A DNA stretch of 64,000 bases from Cristatella mucedo (GCA_009760855.2 WPIO01000020.1:1742501-1806500); one strand, 5' to 3'. Shown: positions 1 through 18,654, counted from the first letter of the stretch. Numbers and translations are program-made. The notes: generated from the letters alone by a model not told the origin.

Positions 1-908
1 CACGCTTGATAAAGCGCCATCAGAGAACTCAATATTCTTCTTGGCACTTTACATTTGCTGCAAATGACGCATGATCGAATGGCTGTAGTAGCGTGCTAGA
101 TAAAAAACAAGAATAGCATGATTAGGGGTGACATGCACAGGGTCAGTATGCAAGCGTGGTTAGCAGCTGCATGCACAGTGTCAGCATGCATAAGCACTTA
201 AAGGACGAATAACAGGGACCCACTAAATGCTGTCATAAATGAATTTGTTTTTATTTATAAATCTAGACAAGGCATGTGATGCCGTGACGCATGTGTGAGT
301 GCCAGGCTTTGGGAGAATATGAACTAAAGACACGGTCTCCAAAAGATTTGAGGCTTGTACGAGGTATAGGTAAACAGCTAGATTAAGAAAAGCAGGTGGT
401 ACGATGCTTAGCCTGGTGGGGCAGTAGATCTGATAGGTAGGCTGGAGCCAAAGAATGAAGGGACCTAAAAGTGAGTGACAAAACCTTGAAGTCAATGCAT
501 TGCTTGACTGAGACCCAGTGCAGGTCGGCGAGAAGTGGTGTGAAATGGCGACTTCGACGCTCACGACAGACAAACCTAGCTGCAGAGATTTGAACCAGCT
601 GTAAGTGCCTGGTGGCACAGGCCGGTAGACCAGCAAGCAGAGAGTTACAGAAGTCAAGACGGGATGTCACAAATGCATGGACCAACTGAGATGTGGTATC
701 CCAGTCTAAACAAGCCCGAATTTCAGCAATGTTATGTAGCTGAAAGTAGGCAGACTTGATTGTGGAGCTGATTTGGTCGTCTAACGAAAGGTCACTTACA
801 AACACAACACCTAGATTTCGTGCAAATTCAACAGATATGCTGGCAGAGCCGGTTTTGAGCGTTAGCCTTTCCAATTTCTGCATCACACTTGGTTTTCCCA
901 TAATTAGT
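1..908 (-). mobile_element. L2/CR1-group LINE, 3' part
   Basis: This is the 3' end of a LINE read on the minus strand. The conserved 3' tail (the complement of TAAAGCGCC..GAGGGCGC) lies at the window edge. Reading leftwards from about 900 the decayed C-terminal part of the ORF2 protein is visible, including LLAGLPACATRHLQLVQ, RFVCRERRSRHFTPLLADL and LAPAYLSDLLPHQAKHRTT. The (ATT)n tail would lie just outside the window. The copy is 5' truncated and its frame is interrupted, so it is inactive. Confidence 0.85.
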
Positions 909-1025
909 ACGTAATAATAAACTTGAATAGCGCCCTCAGAGAACTGAATCTCTTTCTAAGCACTTTACATATTCTGTATAGAAAGCACTACCAAATGATG
1001 GGTGTTAACATCTGCAAGCAGCAGC
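909..1025 (-). mobile_element. LINE 3' tail, short truncated copy
   Basis: A second minus-strand LINE tail begins with an AATAATAA remnant directly at the 5' truncation point of the neighbouring LINE copy. It resembles the tail of the copy at 57271-58205 more than that of its neighbour, including the stretch around TAACATCTGCAAGCAG. The right boundary is approximate. Confidence 0.65.
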
Positions 1026-1380
1026 TATGGGCGGCAATGTCCAGGGGCGGCTTCTGACTTGCCCGTGCTGCAATTAAATTCATCCAAATAGGTCCAACCT
1101 CTGATGAGTCTGGCATAATTTGCGAGTGCACAACCAAAAAAGTGCACCCTTTCTGTCAATTGACCACGGCCTTGGTAAAGTGTTCGCATTGTCACCATTT
1201 CTTTAAATGCTCCATGGCGGTCTAATGCAGTTGGCTTATCGCTGTGCGCACAAGTCCAACCCGGCCGTAATGCTTGTATGAGAGCCCGGCTGCGATATTT
1301 GCTGCCAATGTGTGCACGTATGCCGGTTCAGGATTTATGTTTGGATTGCATGTTCTCGAAGCATTTTTGTGACGGATTTG
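1026..1380. other. unassigned sequence before the satellite
   Basis: No gene or known repeat is recognised here. The short ORFs on both strands have no family resemblance. The segment lies between LINE tails and the first clear satellite unit and may be very diverged satellite. Confidence 0.4.
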
Positions 1381-3932
1381 CGGAACATTGCTGTGGATTT
1401 TGTTATCTGCCAATGACATTACGTTTGCTGGAGCGGCCGTTCGAAAGCATGAGTTAATAGCAAAATCTCTTGATTGCAGCATAAATAGTATATTTAGCAG
1501 CAGACATCTACGTTACAGCTGCACACACCAAATTATTTGTCGCTTTGCAAGGGATCGTAATAGATTGCATTATTTACTCGGACCATTGCTGTCCATTGCC
1601 ATGCATATTACAAGATGATGAATGCCAAAATGCTATAAAATTAAACTTTAACATAGTGCGCTGTAAAACACGGTGAGAGTTGGAGCCTTGTCCAGCCAGT
1701 TTCTGTTCTATTTACGACGGATTGCGGTATTGGCTCAAACATTAGCTGTCAATTGCCATGCATTGCCACCAAGATTTAACGGACACAATGGGTTAATTGT
1801 ATATTGACCCACTTTAAACACAGTAAATTTTTATTCACGTTGAAAATTTGAGTTTCGTGCAGCTGATATTTAGTCGATTGGTGGCCTACTGCGATTTTGG
1901 CCTGAGCCATTGCTGTCGACTGCTTTGCATTGCTCCCAGATAAAATGCAAATAATGGGTTAAAATTGTGTGCAAACACTTTAAACACGATGAAATGTTAA
2001 ATGAAATTAGAACTGACACCTGACGCACCACATTTCTGGTCAATTTTTGAGGACATGCGGCTCTCGGTCGAGCCATGACAATCGATGGCCATGAATTAAC
2101 CCTAGATTGAACGCACATAATGAGTTAAAATAATGTATGTGCCCTTTAAAAACAGTGAATTTGATATGCAATGAGAATTGGTATGTCGCGACGCCAATTT
2201 CTGGTCAATTCGCAAAGAATTTCGGCATTGGCGCTGGCAATTGTTAATTGCCGTGGATTTCCCGACAATTAACGTACAAAGAAGCTTGAAAATTAAATTT
2301 TTAAACTTTGAACCAAATGAAATTGCATATGCATTTAGGGAGCTTCGTGCAGAGAATTGCTATTCAATTTTCCGTAGAGTTGTGTGAATTGTGGCTTTGG
2401 GCTGAGCAATTGCTGCCGATTGGCATGCATTGCAAGAGATTTTACGTGCCCGATGGGCTGAATTGGTGCACACAGTCCGCTGTAATAAGCAATGTAAATT
2501 GAAGTTTAATCTAGCCACTGTCAGGTCGTTTCACAAAAGTTATGGTGTTGGCCCTCTCGCTTGCCATCGATTGTTATGCTTTGAACGACAATTGAGGTGG
2601 GAAATGGCTCCAAAGTTTTTGGATTCACTTAAGGAACAGAGAAACGTGAGATGCAATGAGAATCGAAACTTCGCCCAGACAATTTTTGTTCGATTTTCAA
2701 TGGATTACAACTGATTTCAGCGATGGGCCGAGCCATTGCTGTCGATTGCCATGCGTTATCCGATCTTGCACGCGTACGATTTGTTAACAGTATGTGATTG
2801 CACGGTACACTTTATTTCGTAAGAAAATTTTGAGCTTTTCCGTGCTACTTTCTAGCGATTTGTGAGGGATCATAATGGACAGTCATCTTAACCCTGGAAA
2901 CTGACGTAAATTGCCATAAACTGCCCGAGATTGAATACGCACGATGGGCTAAAATCTTGCGAGTGACCTTTTGACACAGAACGTTATATGCAATGAGAGT
3001 TTTAGATTCGCAAAGCCTATTTCTGGTCGATTTGCAATGAGGTATAGTACTGGCCCTGGCCATTACTATCTATGGCCGTGCATTGCCTGACAATTAACCA
3101 TGAAATATAGCTTGAAAATTAAACGGTTGCACTTTAAAAGCGGTGAATTGGTATATTGGTATATGCAGTCCGTATTGTAGCTTCGTGCAGAAAATCTCTA
3201 ATCGAGTTTCGGAGGATACTAGTGGAGTGCGGCTTGGGCCGAACCATTGCTGTCCATAGCCTTAGACATTGCATGAGATTACACGAGCGAAATGGATTCA
3301 AATCATGCGGGCTGCTCTTTAAAAAAAAGTGTGCTGTAATATGCATTCAAAATTGAAGTGACGAGAAATCCATTGAACGTTTTATAGCGGAATGCTGCAT
3401 ATTGCCGATTTGGCCCGGGTCGTTGCAGTCGATTGCCGTGCATTGCATATAAATGCCCGTACACTATATGCAAAGAGTTGAGTAATGTGCAGTTAAAATA
3501 AATTACTGCTTCTTGTATAAGATTTTTTCGTTTTGCGGCGGATTGCAGTGGCTTGCGATGGAATGCAGTAAGGGACCGGACCGTTGCGGTGTCGGCTGCA
3601 ATGCACTGTCTGACAACACGCATGTGCAACGGACGGAAATTGTTTGTGTGCACTTTTAACTGAGTCTAGTATTTTATGCAATGAAAATTGAAGATTATCA
3701 TGGATGATTTAAGGATGAATTGGTGTGGATTGCAGTATTTGCCCTAGCCATTTTGATTTGTGTATTACCAGAGCGTGCGGGTGTGCAAGAGTGTGAATTT
3801 ATGTGGCTGTGCACTTACCACAGTTTGCATTAACGTACAATTAAAAGTGGAGCTTTGCAAAGTCTCTTTCTAGATTTTTCGCCCCGTGCCGTTGCAGTCA
3901 ATCGCAGCGCATTGCACTAGAGCGCCCTAGCC
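1380..3932. repeat. diverged tandem satellite, unit about 165 bp, left part
   Basis: A recognisable core resembling GAGCCATTGCTGTCGATTGC followed by CATGCATTGC recurs near 1586, 1743, 1906, 2071, 2233, 2403, 2560, 2730, 2900, 3059, 3241, 3420, 3580, 3750 and 3890. The steps are mostly 157-182 bp, averaging near 165. Each unit also carries forms of 'tgggttaaaat', 'cactttaaa(a)acagtgaatt', 'atgcaatgagaattg' and 'cttcgtgcag' in the same order. Units are strongly diverged, so the array is old. The many short ORFs in it are not conserved between units. The array continues beyond the hAT insertion at 6219. Confidence 0.8.
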
Positions 3933-6218
3933 CAGGGGTAGGCAAACTTTTTGACTCGCGGGCCACAATGGTTTCTAAAATTTGACAGAACGGTCGGGCC
4001 AGAAAATGAGAATGGTGTTTGCGTGAACTAATATAAATTAAATGTGAAAAACACTATATGAAAAGAATTGGCCTTTAACAGGCAGAAAAACACCATTGTG
4101 CTTAGTTTATGGTAAAAATTGTTGTACAAATTTATTAATTTAATAACGTAGTAATAAACTTCCATTCATTTTCAGTGGGAACAGTGTTGTTGGTCTCCTT
4201 TTTTTGCAAGTGCATAAATGTCTGGCGTTATATTTGTTGTGGCAATTCTCAAGATAGATCCGAAGTGTTGGTCAGTTAACTTGAATCTGTGGCGGGCTTT
4301 GTTGATGCTCATGACGCTGAATGTCTGTTCACACACATAGTTTGAGCCAAACAACTTCGGCATCTTCTGTGCCATCCTCCGGAGGTTTGGAAACGTGGAT
4401 TCGTTAAGTGAAGCGCAAAATTTGCTCAGTTTAAGAGAGTTGAACTTCTCCTTCAATACAGAGTCAGGCTGAAGATCTATCAGTTCCAACTGCAGCTCCT
4501 GTGGTGCTGTTTCAGGGTTTTGAGACAGGGGGCAGGACACCAGCTGAAGTGGCTTTTCAATTTTTTCAAAGTCACAGAAACGACAGCAGAATTCTTTGTG
4601 CAGGTCGTCCAGTAACTTGCTGTTATTCTGCGCGTTTCGGGTCGCCTCTTTCTGCATCGCTAGTGCGGGGAAATGAGTGAAATATTTATTTAAAATTTGT
4701 CTGGAGAATAGAGTCAGCTTGCATTTGAAGGCCCTAAAAGTTTGTCTACATATCGTGCACAAATTGATCTTTCCCTGTAGCTTGGTGTTCAGCTCATTCA
4801 TGTGCAAAAGTATGTCCACAGCAAACGTAAAGTCACAAAGCCAGTTCTTGTCACTTAGCTCGGGAAATTTGTCGGATCATCCCACTAACTCCAAAAATGA
4901 AGTGATCTTCTCGTTCAGCTCCCACACTCTTTGAAAGACTGCGCCCAAACTTATCCAGCGCACACGATAGTGGTAAAGTAAGTCCTGATGATCTGCATCG
5001 GTTTCCTCCAGGAACGCCATAAAGTGACGATGGTGAATACCCCTTGCTCGTATAAAGTTAACAAGTTTTATGACTGGATTCATGACATGATTTAGCTTCA
5101 ATATAGACTTATACAGAACTTTCTGATGAATGATTTAGTGAAGGAAAATAACATCCTGATCAGGATTTTCCTCTTTTACTTTCTCCTGCAGTCTTTCTAG
5201 CAGCCCAACGTTTTACCCAGTTCAATTTGGCTATCCATCCGTGGTGACGTTGGCAAGTTTACTCTAATGTAGCTTCATTCTCTCGATGATAGCAGACACC
5301 TGGTGATACAGGTCATCTCCGATCGTTTTTCTTTTCATGGACTCCATGGTCAAAAATTTCTCTGTGATCTCAAAACTGTTGCAAATCCCTCTGATAAAAA
5401 TTAGGAGCTGAGCAGTGTCTTTTAAGTCGTTACTTTCATCCAGTGATACTGAAAAAAACTTAAAGGACTCCGCCTTGTTGTTTATTTTCTGGCTATATCT
5501 TCGTCAATCAATTCTACACGGGGAGTCACAGCTCTGCATGATACCGTTTTTTCAAATTTGCCTTTGCTCTCCGGATACAAGAGACCTGCTGTCTCAAACC
5601 ATGCATTCTTTTAAAAATTCGCCATCGGAGAAAGGCTTACTGGCCTTTGCTAATTTGAATGCCAGCAAAAAACTTGCCTTAGTACTTGACTCTTTAATCG
5701 CAGTTTGTCTGCGAAAAAGGTTTTGCTGAATCTGTAAATTGGCCGTCATTCTCTGAGCTGTAGCCGGCCGTTCTTGTAGAGACTGTTCGCATGTCTTGTG
5801 GCAAAATGACGGCTGATGTTGTATTCTTTAAAAACTGCTACAGCTTCTTGGCATATCAGACATACAGCTGTTGATCGGACTTCAGTGAAAAAATATTTTG
5901 TTTTCCACTCTTTATTGAACACTCGGTACTCACTGCCTACTTTTCTTTACTTTGATCTGCTCATTTTTACTGAAGGGCTGAAAGTACAAAGCGACAAAAT
6001 GAAGTAGAGAGTAACCGTAATCCATCACACTCAAGGGTCAATGTCTTCGGGGTGCGCCATCTACTGGGGAAAGATGGGAATTACAGTTAGGTAAAATGAT
6101 TGAAGTGTCCTTATAATAAAATTTAATTTGATAATATAACGTGGACGAGTTCGGCGGGCCGGATTAAAAAGCCCAACGGGCCGTATATGGCCCGCGGGCC
6201 GTAGTTTGCCCACGTCTG
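3933..6218 (-). mobile_element. hAT-superfamily DNA transposon, decayed
   Basis: The ends are imperfect terminal inverted repeats. The left end reads CAGGGGTAGGCAAACT and the right end, reverse complemented, reads CAGACGTGGGCAAACT. They are flanked by ccctagcc and cccttgtc, a degenerate 8-bp target duplication as expected for hAT. On the minus strand the transposase parts come in order: a BED zinc finger near 5872-5788 (C-L-I-C, then S-R-H-F-A-T-R-H), KPFSDGEFLKECM near 5630, HVMNPVIKLVNFIRARG near 5095-5030, and the C-terminal dimerisation region (CEQTFSVMS, KARHRFKLTD) near 4340-4250. Pieces lie in different frames with stops between them, so it is not autonomous. The domain layout resembles the Charlie/ZBED5-like branch. 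It sits inside the satellite and splits it. Confidence 0.88.
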
Positions 6219-6520
6219 CCCTTGTCCATTCTCGTGACATTTTCTGAGGCACACTTGTCACAGAACGTAATGCCACCTGCAATTTAAGAAGAGCTTTTCA
6301 CGCAGGATTTCATTCGCTTTGCGATATAATGCAATTGATTGCGGCATTAGCCCGGGGCGCTGCAATCTATTTCAATGGACTTTGAGAAAACGCAAGGATA
6401 AAATATTGTGGGTACACTTAAAAAATAGCGTCATTTTATATTCCAAACTAGTTGCAGCTTCGCTCAGCTTATTTGAATATATTTTGGGTGGCCTAAATGT
6501 GATTGCCGTACCGTTCTGAG
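6219..6520. repeat. 165-bp satellite, right part after the hAT
   Basis: The satellite resumes right after the hAT target duplication. A unit core is visible near 6300-6375 (attgattgcggcattagccc, then gcgctgcaatctatttcaatgg). After subtracting the transposon, its distance from the last core at about 3890 is one unit length. It fades out by about 6520. Confidence 0.65.
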
Positions 6521-6544
6521 TCTTTGCAGTGAATTTGTGGCTCT

Positions 6545-6905
6545 GCCAAGCATTACTAACGCAATAAATATGTTTATATCAGGTTGTGTCCCAGCACCTT
6601 TCAAAAAGGCTGTTGTTAGGTCACCTATTTATAATAATAATAATACACTTGATAGGGCGCCCTCAGAGAACCGAATCTCTTTCTAGGCGTTTTACAATTG
6701 CTGCAAAGGAATTAAGAAAGCAACTCTTGACCAAGAGATTTTGAGCAGCTTTAGCCCAGTTTCTCTTCTAAAGTGCCGGTCAAAGACACTACGACGCGTT
6801 ACGGCAGACCAGGTGAATTTCAATATTTGAACTTCAAAACCTAACAGCTAAGGTCCAGACTGGTTTCAAAGCTGATCAATCCACAAAGATAGCACTGCTT
6901 TGGGT
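6545..6905 (+). mobile_element. LINE ORF2 fragment interrupted by another LINE tail
   Basis: The plus strand at 6545-6630 and 6711-6905 matches the LINE reverse transcriptase segment seen intact in order at 7580-7830 (GTCCCAGCACCTTTCAAAAA, then the region equivalent to LDQENLSSYSPVSLLPF and FKADQST). The two halves are contiguous in that copy but separated here by about 80 bp of minus-strand LINE tail. The fragment is decayed. Confidence 0.7.
6631..6710 (-). mobile_element. LINE 3' tail, about 80 bp, nested insertion
   Basis: It starts with (ATA)n, then the reverse complement of the standard LINE 3' stem-loop (gggcgccctcagagaac .. ctttctaggcgttttacaattgctgcaaa). It is an extremely 5'-truncated copy inserted into an older plus-strand LINE fragment. 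Confidence 0.8.
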
Positions 6906-7206
6906 GTAAGGTGCATATAAGGCGCACTGTGAATGAACAGAGCACGTTTATTGGCAGCCATTTTATGTCTGCTCCCAGGACCGCAGGGTGAGCGACGCCT
7001 CTCCTGATTAGTCACGTTGTTGTGGCTCCAAGCCGGTAACACTGCTATGACACATTCCATCCAAATAGGAACAGTCTCATCTTCAAAGATCTAGCCTCCG
7101 ATCAGCTTTACCACTCTGCTAGACCTTCTTGTCATTTGATCGTGAGAGGTGGTCATGTGACAGGCAATACTTTGAGACTGATCTTAAACTGCAGTTTTAG
7201 GGTTCC
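6906..7206 (-). mobile_element. Ty3/Gypsy LTR-end fossil fragment
   Basis: By eye this matches 54775-55005 over most of its length (ggaccgcagg, ctctcctgattggtca, gttgttgtggctcc, gtcatttgatcgtga, gcaatactttga). That region is the LTR and the adjoining end of pol in the Gypsy fossil there. It is an old, broken fragment with only the terminal part of the element. It abuts the LINE copy that starts to its right. Confidence 0.6.
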
Positions 7207-9262
7207 AAATATGTAGAGAAACATTGCTGAATCACAGATGCACAATTCAAAAATGCTGATGTCGACGATCAACCATCTCCTCAACCGCTCCCAGATTGGC
7301 TCCTTACCTGATGATCCCTGTGATGATCTAGCTGATCGCTTCTCTAGCTTCTTTGTCCAGAAGATGGACAAGATCAGGGAGTCCATGCCTGCGATGGCAG
7401 CATCCACCTAGAATGCTGTCCATCGATTCCTTGCAGCACCTCAACGTCTACATTTAAGCAGGTCACTGGTGATCTGGTCCTGAAGTTCATATCGGAATAA
7501 AAGAAGACAACAAGCCCTTTGGACCCAATTCCCACTGTCCTGCTCCTACGTTGCATCGATCTGCTGCTGCCATGCAGAACTAACGTCATTAATGTTATTA
7601 GCCTCAGGTCATGTCCCAGCACTTTTCAAAAAGCTGTAGTCAGGCCACTTCTCAAGAAAGCTACACTAGACCAAGAAAACTTGAGCAGCTACAGCCCAGT
7701 CTCCCTTCTACCATTCCTATCAAAGACACTGGAACGAGTCGTGGCAGACCAGCTGAACCCGTATATTAAAACTTCAAACCTTGCTAGTAAGTTCCAGTCT
7801 GGTTTTAGAGCTAATCACTAAACAGAGTCAGCATTGCTTCGGGTGTACACGACCTACTTAGGAATACAAACTTAGGTAGAGTCTCCGGTTGTTTTGCTCG
7901 ATCCTTCGAAGGCTTTTGATACTATCGATTATGATATCCGACTTGAGCGCCTCTCATCTCGCCTGGGCATCACTGGCACTGCATTGCAATGGCTCAGGTC
8001 CTATTTCAGTGGGCAAATCTAGAGTACTGATGTTAACGGACACAGATCACCAAGGAACCCCTGAAGTATGGGGTACATCAGAGCTCTGTGCTTGCAGCCC
8101 ATTCGTTTCTCGGTTTATACTCTCCCTTCTGTCGATGCTATTGCTAGGCACAATCTGGGCTGACACTATGTACGCAGATGACACTTGCTGTCCCTTTGCT
8201 TTGATCCCTCTTAGCCCTCAAGCATGTCGAATTCTCCCAACTCCCTTGCTGTCTGTATTGCATTCGTACATTAATGGCAGCACACTTTCTTTAATTGAAT
8301 GATGATAAAACCAACTTACTGGTTATGGGCAAACCAAGCATGATTCAGAAATTGGTAAAGTTAATGCTTACAATCGGCTCAGCCAGCATATGTCCTGCTA
8401 AATCTGAACGAAATCTAGGCATCCTGTTCCAAAATGACCTTTCATTAAACCACCATATCAGCTCTACAGTCAAGTCTGCGTACTTTCAGCTACACAACAT
8501 TGCTAAAATTCCGGCTTGCTTAGACAGGGATACCATATCTAAATTAGTCCATTCATTTGTGACATCCTGCCTCGACTTGTGTAACTCAGTGCTCACTGGT
8601 CTACCGGCCTGTGCGATCAGGCACTTACAGCAGGTGCAAAATTCTGCAGCTTAGCTCGTCTGCCGTGAGCATCAAAGTTGCCACATTGCACTACTGTTTG
8701 CCACCCTAAACCGGTTCCCAGTCAAGCAACGTATCGACTTCAATATTATGTCAACTCACGTTTAGGTCCCTTCATTCTTTGGCTCTAGCCTACCTATCAG
8801 ACCTACTCCCCCACTAGGCTAAGCATTGTTCCACCAGCTTTTCGGAATCCAACAGCTTACCAATACCTCGTACAAACCTCATATCCTTTGGAGACCGTGT
8901 CTTTAGTTCGTATGCTCGCAAAGCCTGAAACTCATTTCCGACTGACGTCACGACATCTCCCGACTTGACCACATTTAAAAAGAAATTGAAAATGCATCTA
9001 TCTATCACAGCATTTAGTGGGTCCCCGCGATTCGACCTTTATGTGTTTATGCGTGCTGAAACTGTGCATGCTGCCAGTAACCATACCTGCATGCTGACCC
9101 GTGCATGTCACCTCTAACCATGTTATTCTTGTTGTTTATTGAGCATGGTACCACTAGCCATTCGATAGCGCTACCTTCGCAGCAAATGTAAAGTGCCTAG
9201 AAAGAGATTGACTCCTCTGAGGGCGCTATATCAAATGTATTATATTATTATTATTATCATCA
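7207..9262 (+). mobile_element. L2/CR1-group LINE, long but decayed copy
   Basis: This is the longest plus-strand copy of the resident LINE. It shows the spacer before RT (LADRFSSFFVQKMDKIRESM near 7330-7390), the RT fingers (LLKKATLDQENLSSYSPVSL near 7650), the palm catalytic box (M-Y-A-D-D-T near 8170), the thumb region (NDDKTNLLVMGKPSMIQKL near 8300) and the C-terminal region (ISSTVKSAYFQLHNIAKI). The 3' end is the conserved stem-loop followed by an ATT-rich tail at about 9225-9262. Several frame changes and stops break it. The 5' boundary is approximate. Confidence 0.88.
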
Positions 9263-9938
9263 TCAACCCCGAGGTGCCGTATAATTGTTTTGAAGAAGCC
9301 AAGGACAAAGCAGACTCAAAAGCTTGCGGGGCTGTTGATTCTACCCTATTACTATTTTCTTTTTCGAAAGAAGCAGCTTCTAATCTGACCCGACTATAGC
9401 TTCTGAGACTGCTCTTTATATTGACGAAACTTACGAAAAATGATTAATAAATTGACGAGATATAATTTATTATAGAAGGCAATGGTCCTTCCACAAACGT
9501 TTTTTGTTGTGTGGTCGCATACTACAGAGTCGAGTAAGCCAAAAAGACATACCAGATCATGCGGTAGTCTACAAAAAATCCCTCGAACAAAGCTATGCAA
9601 AGCTGCATCTCCAAGCGACATTGCCTCACACGGGCAATGGCCACATACAGCAAGAGACTGATCCACGGTAAAGAATTAGGTCACCACATCAATAGCGCAA
9701 GCAAAATGAGAAAAAAGTTGTGACACATTCGAATGACCAAGAATATGTCTAGCCAAAGTGAATAAAGATGGTCCAGCTGTGCCGGATCGAAACGGAACGG
9801 CAAGGAACAAAAGTGGAGTATTATCTCTGCGAGACCCGGGACGTTAACCAATTTGTGCAACAGCTACAGTGCAGATGGGCAATCAACATGCAAGCACACG
9901 AACACCGACTAATGTCGAACCCCCAAAAGAAGTCCCTC
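9263..9938 (-). other. probable DAZAP2 3' UTR and flank
   Basis: No coding homology is recognised here. It lies directly downstream of the DAZAP2 stop codon on the minus strand. The minus-strand AATAAA at 9466-9471 could end the transcript, giving a 3' UTR of about 470-490 bases. The minus-strand ORF around 9394-9666 falls inside this UTR and shows no convincing family match. Confidence 0.5.
9466..9471 (-). terminator. candidate poly(A) signal of DAZAP2
   Basis: The plus strand reads TTTATT, which is AATAAA on the minus strand, about 470 bases past the DAZAP2 stop. It is assigned by position only. Confidence 0.45.
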
Positions 9939-16250
<6,312 letters not shown>

Positions 16251-16822
16251 CTGACTTTTAATGTGCGACCGGTGACCTGAAAGACGTTACCAACAATACA
16301 TTAATGCATGCACAACAGAGCGATCGCTGGGAGATGCAGCCATAGCGAACGTGAGACAACACACACACACACACACATGCATGCGCGCACACACACACAC
16401 ATATATATTAGCTGATTAGACAGACTCATTTGTATAGCAGCAGAAGACTTCCCCAATCAGCCTAGGCATGCACTACGTATCATACGTTATCGTACCACCC
16501 ACTCTTCCGACTAAAGTCATTTAGCTGTGTCATTATGAACACACCGACAAACCTATACGCAGACTAAAGTGTCATCATCTAGTGATCTAGTAGCCATTTG
16601 TCCGATGCAGAAGTGCACACTCGCGTTCAAGAAGTGTCAAGTGCGCTAGGAAATCACCATAAAGTCCTATTTGACACGTAACGACGTAAATTATTCATAG
16701 CGACATTTCTCATACATTTCATAGTGACATCCATCATTATCATTTCATAGCGACATCTGCTGCACTTCACTAATGCACCTAGTAACACAAATCCCTATTA
16801 GGAATAAAACACCTAACATATT
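16251..16822. other. DAZAP2 5' flank, possible 5' UTR intron
   Basis: An acceptor-like ttaaaagtcag directly precedes the DAZAP2 ATG, so the 5' UTR may be spliced from further upstream. A short CA/CG microsatellite lies at 16361-16400. No coding feature is seen. Confidence 0.35.
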
Positions 16823-17449
16823 AATTAATATTAATATTGCACTTGATAAAGCGCCCTCAGAGAACTTAATCTCTTTCTAGGCGCTTTACATTTGCTGCAA
16901 AGTGATATGCAATAGAATAGTAAGTAAAATCATGCTTGAAAAAAAAATGAATAATATGGTTAGGGGTGACATGCACAGGGTCAGCATGCAAATGTGGTTA
17001 GTGGCAGCATGCACAGTGTCAGCACGCATAAGCACATCAAGGACGAATCACAGGGACCCACTAAATGCTGTCCTAAATAGGTGTGTTTTTAAGTTTCTTT
17101 TAAATGTGGTCAGGTCAGGGGATGTTCTGACGCAGGTCGGGAGGGAGTTCCAGGCTTTGGGAGCATACGAGCTAAATGCACGGTCTCCAAAGGATTTAAG
17201 GTTTGTACGAGGTATTTCCAGACTGTTGGATTCCGAAAAGCGAGTGGTACGATGCTTGGCCTGATTGGGGAGTACATCTGAAAGATAGGCTGGAGCCATA
17301 GAATGAAGAGACCTAAAAGTGAGCGACAAAACCTTGAAGTCAATCCGTTGCCTCACTGGTAGCCAGTGCAGGTCGGCGAGAAGTGGAGTAATGTGGCAAC
17401 TGCGACGCTCACGACAGACAAGCCTAGCTGCAGAGTTTTGCACCAGCCA
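16823..17449 (-). mobile_element. L2/CR1-group LINE, young 3' fragment
   Basis: From its ATT-rich tail and conserved 3' stem-loop, reading leftwards in coding sense from 17449, it encodes RLVCRERRSCHITPLLADL, KVLSLTFRSLHSMAPAYL and the terminus LKTHLFRTAFSGSL. Over several hundred bases it is nearly identical by eye to the copies at 48213-48920 and 58206-58880. It is 5' truncated at about 17449. Confidence 0.9.
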
Positions 17450-18654
17450 ACATAGAGACCGATTATTTAGACGGGTACGATCCCTGGCAGCTAGTGAGTG
17501 ATGCAGATAGGCAAGGCAAGCACGATCTATCTTAGCAAAATTGTCAACATCGGTGCAAAGATAAACATAAATACAAACGTGCACAAGCACTGCGAACGCG
17601 TAGGTACAAGCGACCATGCATGTGCAAATGCTCACCGTCAGCTAGACGTGCCCTGACACGCACAAAGAGTAGCAGTTTCGAAAATGATGTACTCCGCCAT
17701 TTTGGGAGCTTGGAGTAATCCGACCCAGCCGCTGCTGCTGCTGCATATATTGCTGTTTAAATGGTATGCCAACTGAGTGCTCGTGGCACATTAGGAGCCT
17801 TTCGGACGCGTCCGCATTCAATAGCTGCTTTCGTGCTTCTACGATCCAATTTAAAATATTTCCGCGCGTAAGACGAATGCAGGCTATGCTCGTGAGAGCT
17901 TCATGATCACAACTTATCACAACCACTAGCCGAGCTAACTCGACGTAGGTCTACAAGGCCAGCTACCTCTCACTGCCTCCGCGATCGCAATTGGCGCTCC
18001 ACCGGTAGTAGCGGCGCTCTCGAGCCCAGACTCATTAAAGCTGCGAAAAAAGAAGCGCTGGGCGCCGACAGGAGGTCGATTCCGGGTTGATTTCGCAGGA
18101 CAAGCCCCAAATCTTATCGCACCGGCAGCGAAGGCCAGAAACCGACATTCTTCGGGGGGGCCGCGGTACAGCCGAGCAAGAACGCTCTCATCATATCGCC
18201 TTGCGAGACACCTAGGTGTGTCTCATACTGTACCTGACTAAATGACCAATTAGAGGATACGCGAACTGCGACAACTTCGCAAGCCTGAACGGAAGGCAGG
18301 CCCAGAAGCTGGCCGCTCACGTGACCAGCCAACAAGGATTCGAGGTAGCTCAGAATCATCACGTGTGCCTAAGCGTCACGTGCACGCCGCGAGGCCCCGT
18401 AGGCGGTTGCGATAGTCGCTGGCAGGGGTAGCGAGAAGCAGTGCCTAAATGCCACGGGGGGGGGGGGAGTAAGCGTGCAAGATGGGAACTCCTGGTGCTG
18501 TTGAGGAATCTGCTCCGCGAATAGCTCTATATCCGAAGGCGGACGCGGCAAAGTCGTCACTTATCTACAGCAAATGCTCCAGACAGCCTGTAGACCGCCG
18601 TCTATTCTTCGGTCTCCTGCCAGCTAATCCAAGGGTTTAGCCAGAATTTGGAAT
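17450..18654. other. GC-rich stretch, possible DAZAP2 promoter or 5' exon
   Basis: CpG-rich sequence lies at about 17930-18600. On the minus strand a sequence around 17704-17636 (AAAATGGCGGAG, ending in a donor-like GACG-GTGAGC) could be a 5' non-coding exon joined to the acceptor at 16251. This is inference from position only. ORFs at 18114-18362 and 18369-18560 have no recognised family. Confidence 0.3.

Noticed and set aside
9394-9666. Minus-strand ORF with weak SOCS-box-like look
   Set aside because: Similarity is vague, it lies in the probable DAZAP2 3' UTR, and no upstream exon in phase was found.
18114-18560. Minus-strand ORFs with an S-G-Q-L-L-G-L motif resembling eIF3h
   Set aside because: Only a short stretch is similar and no further exon of that family was found.
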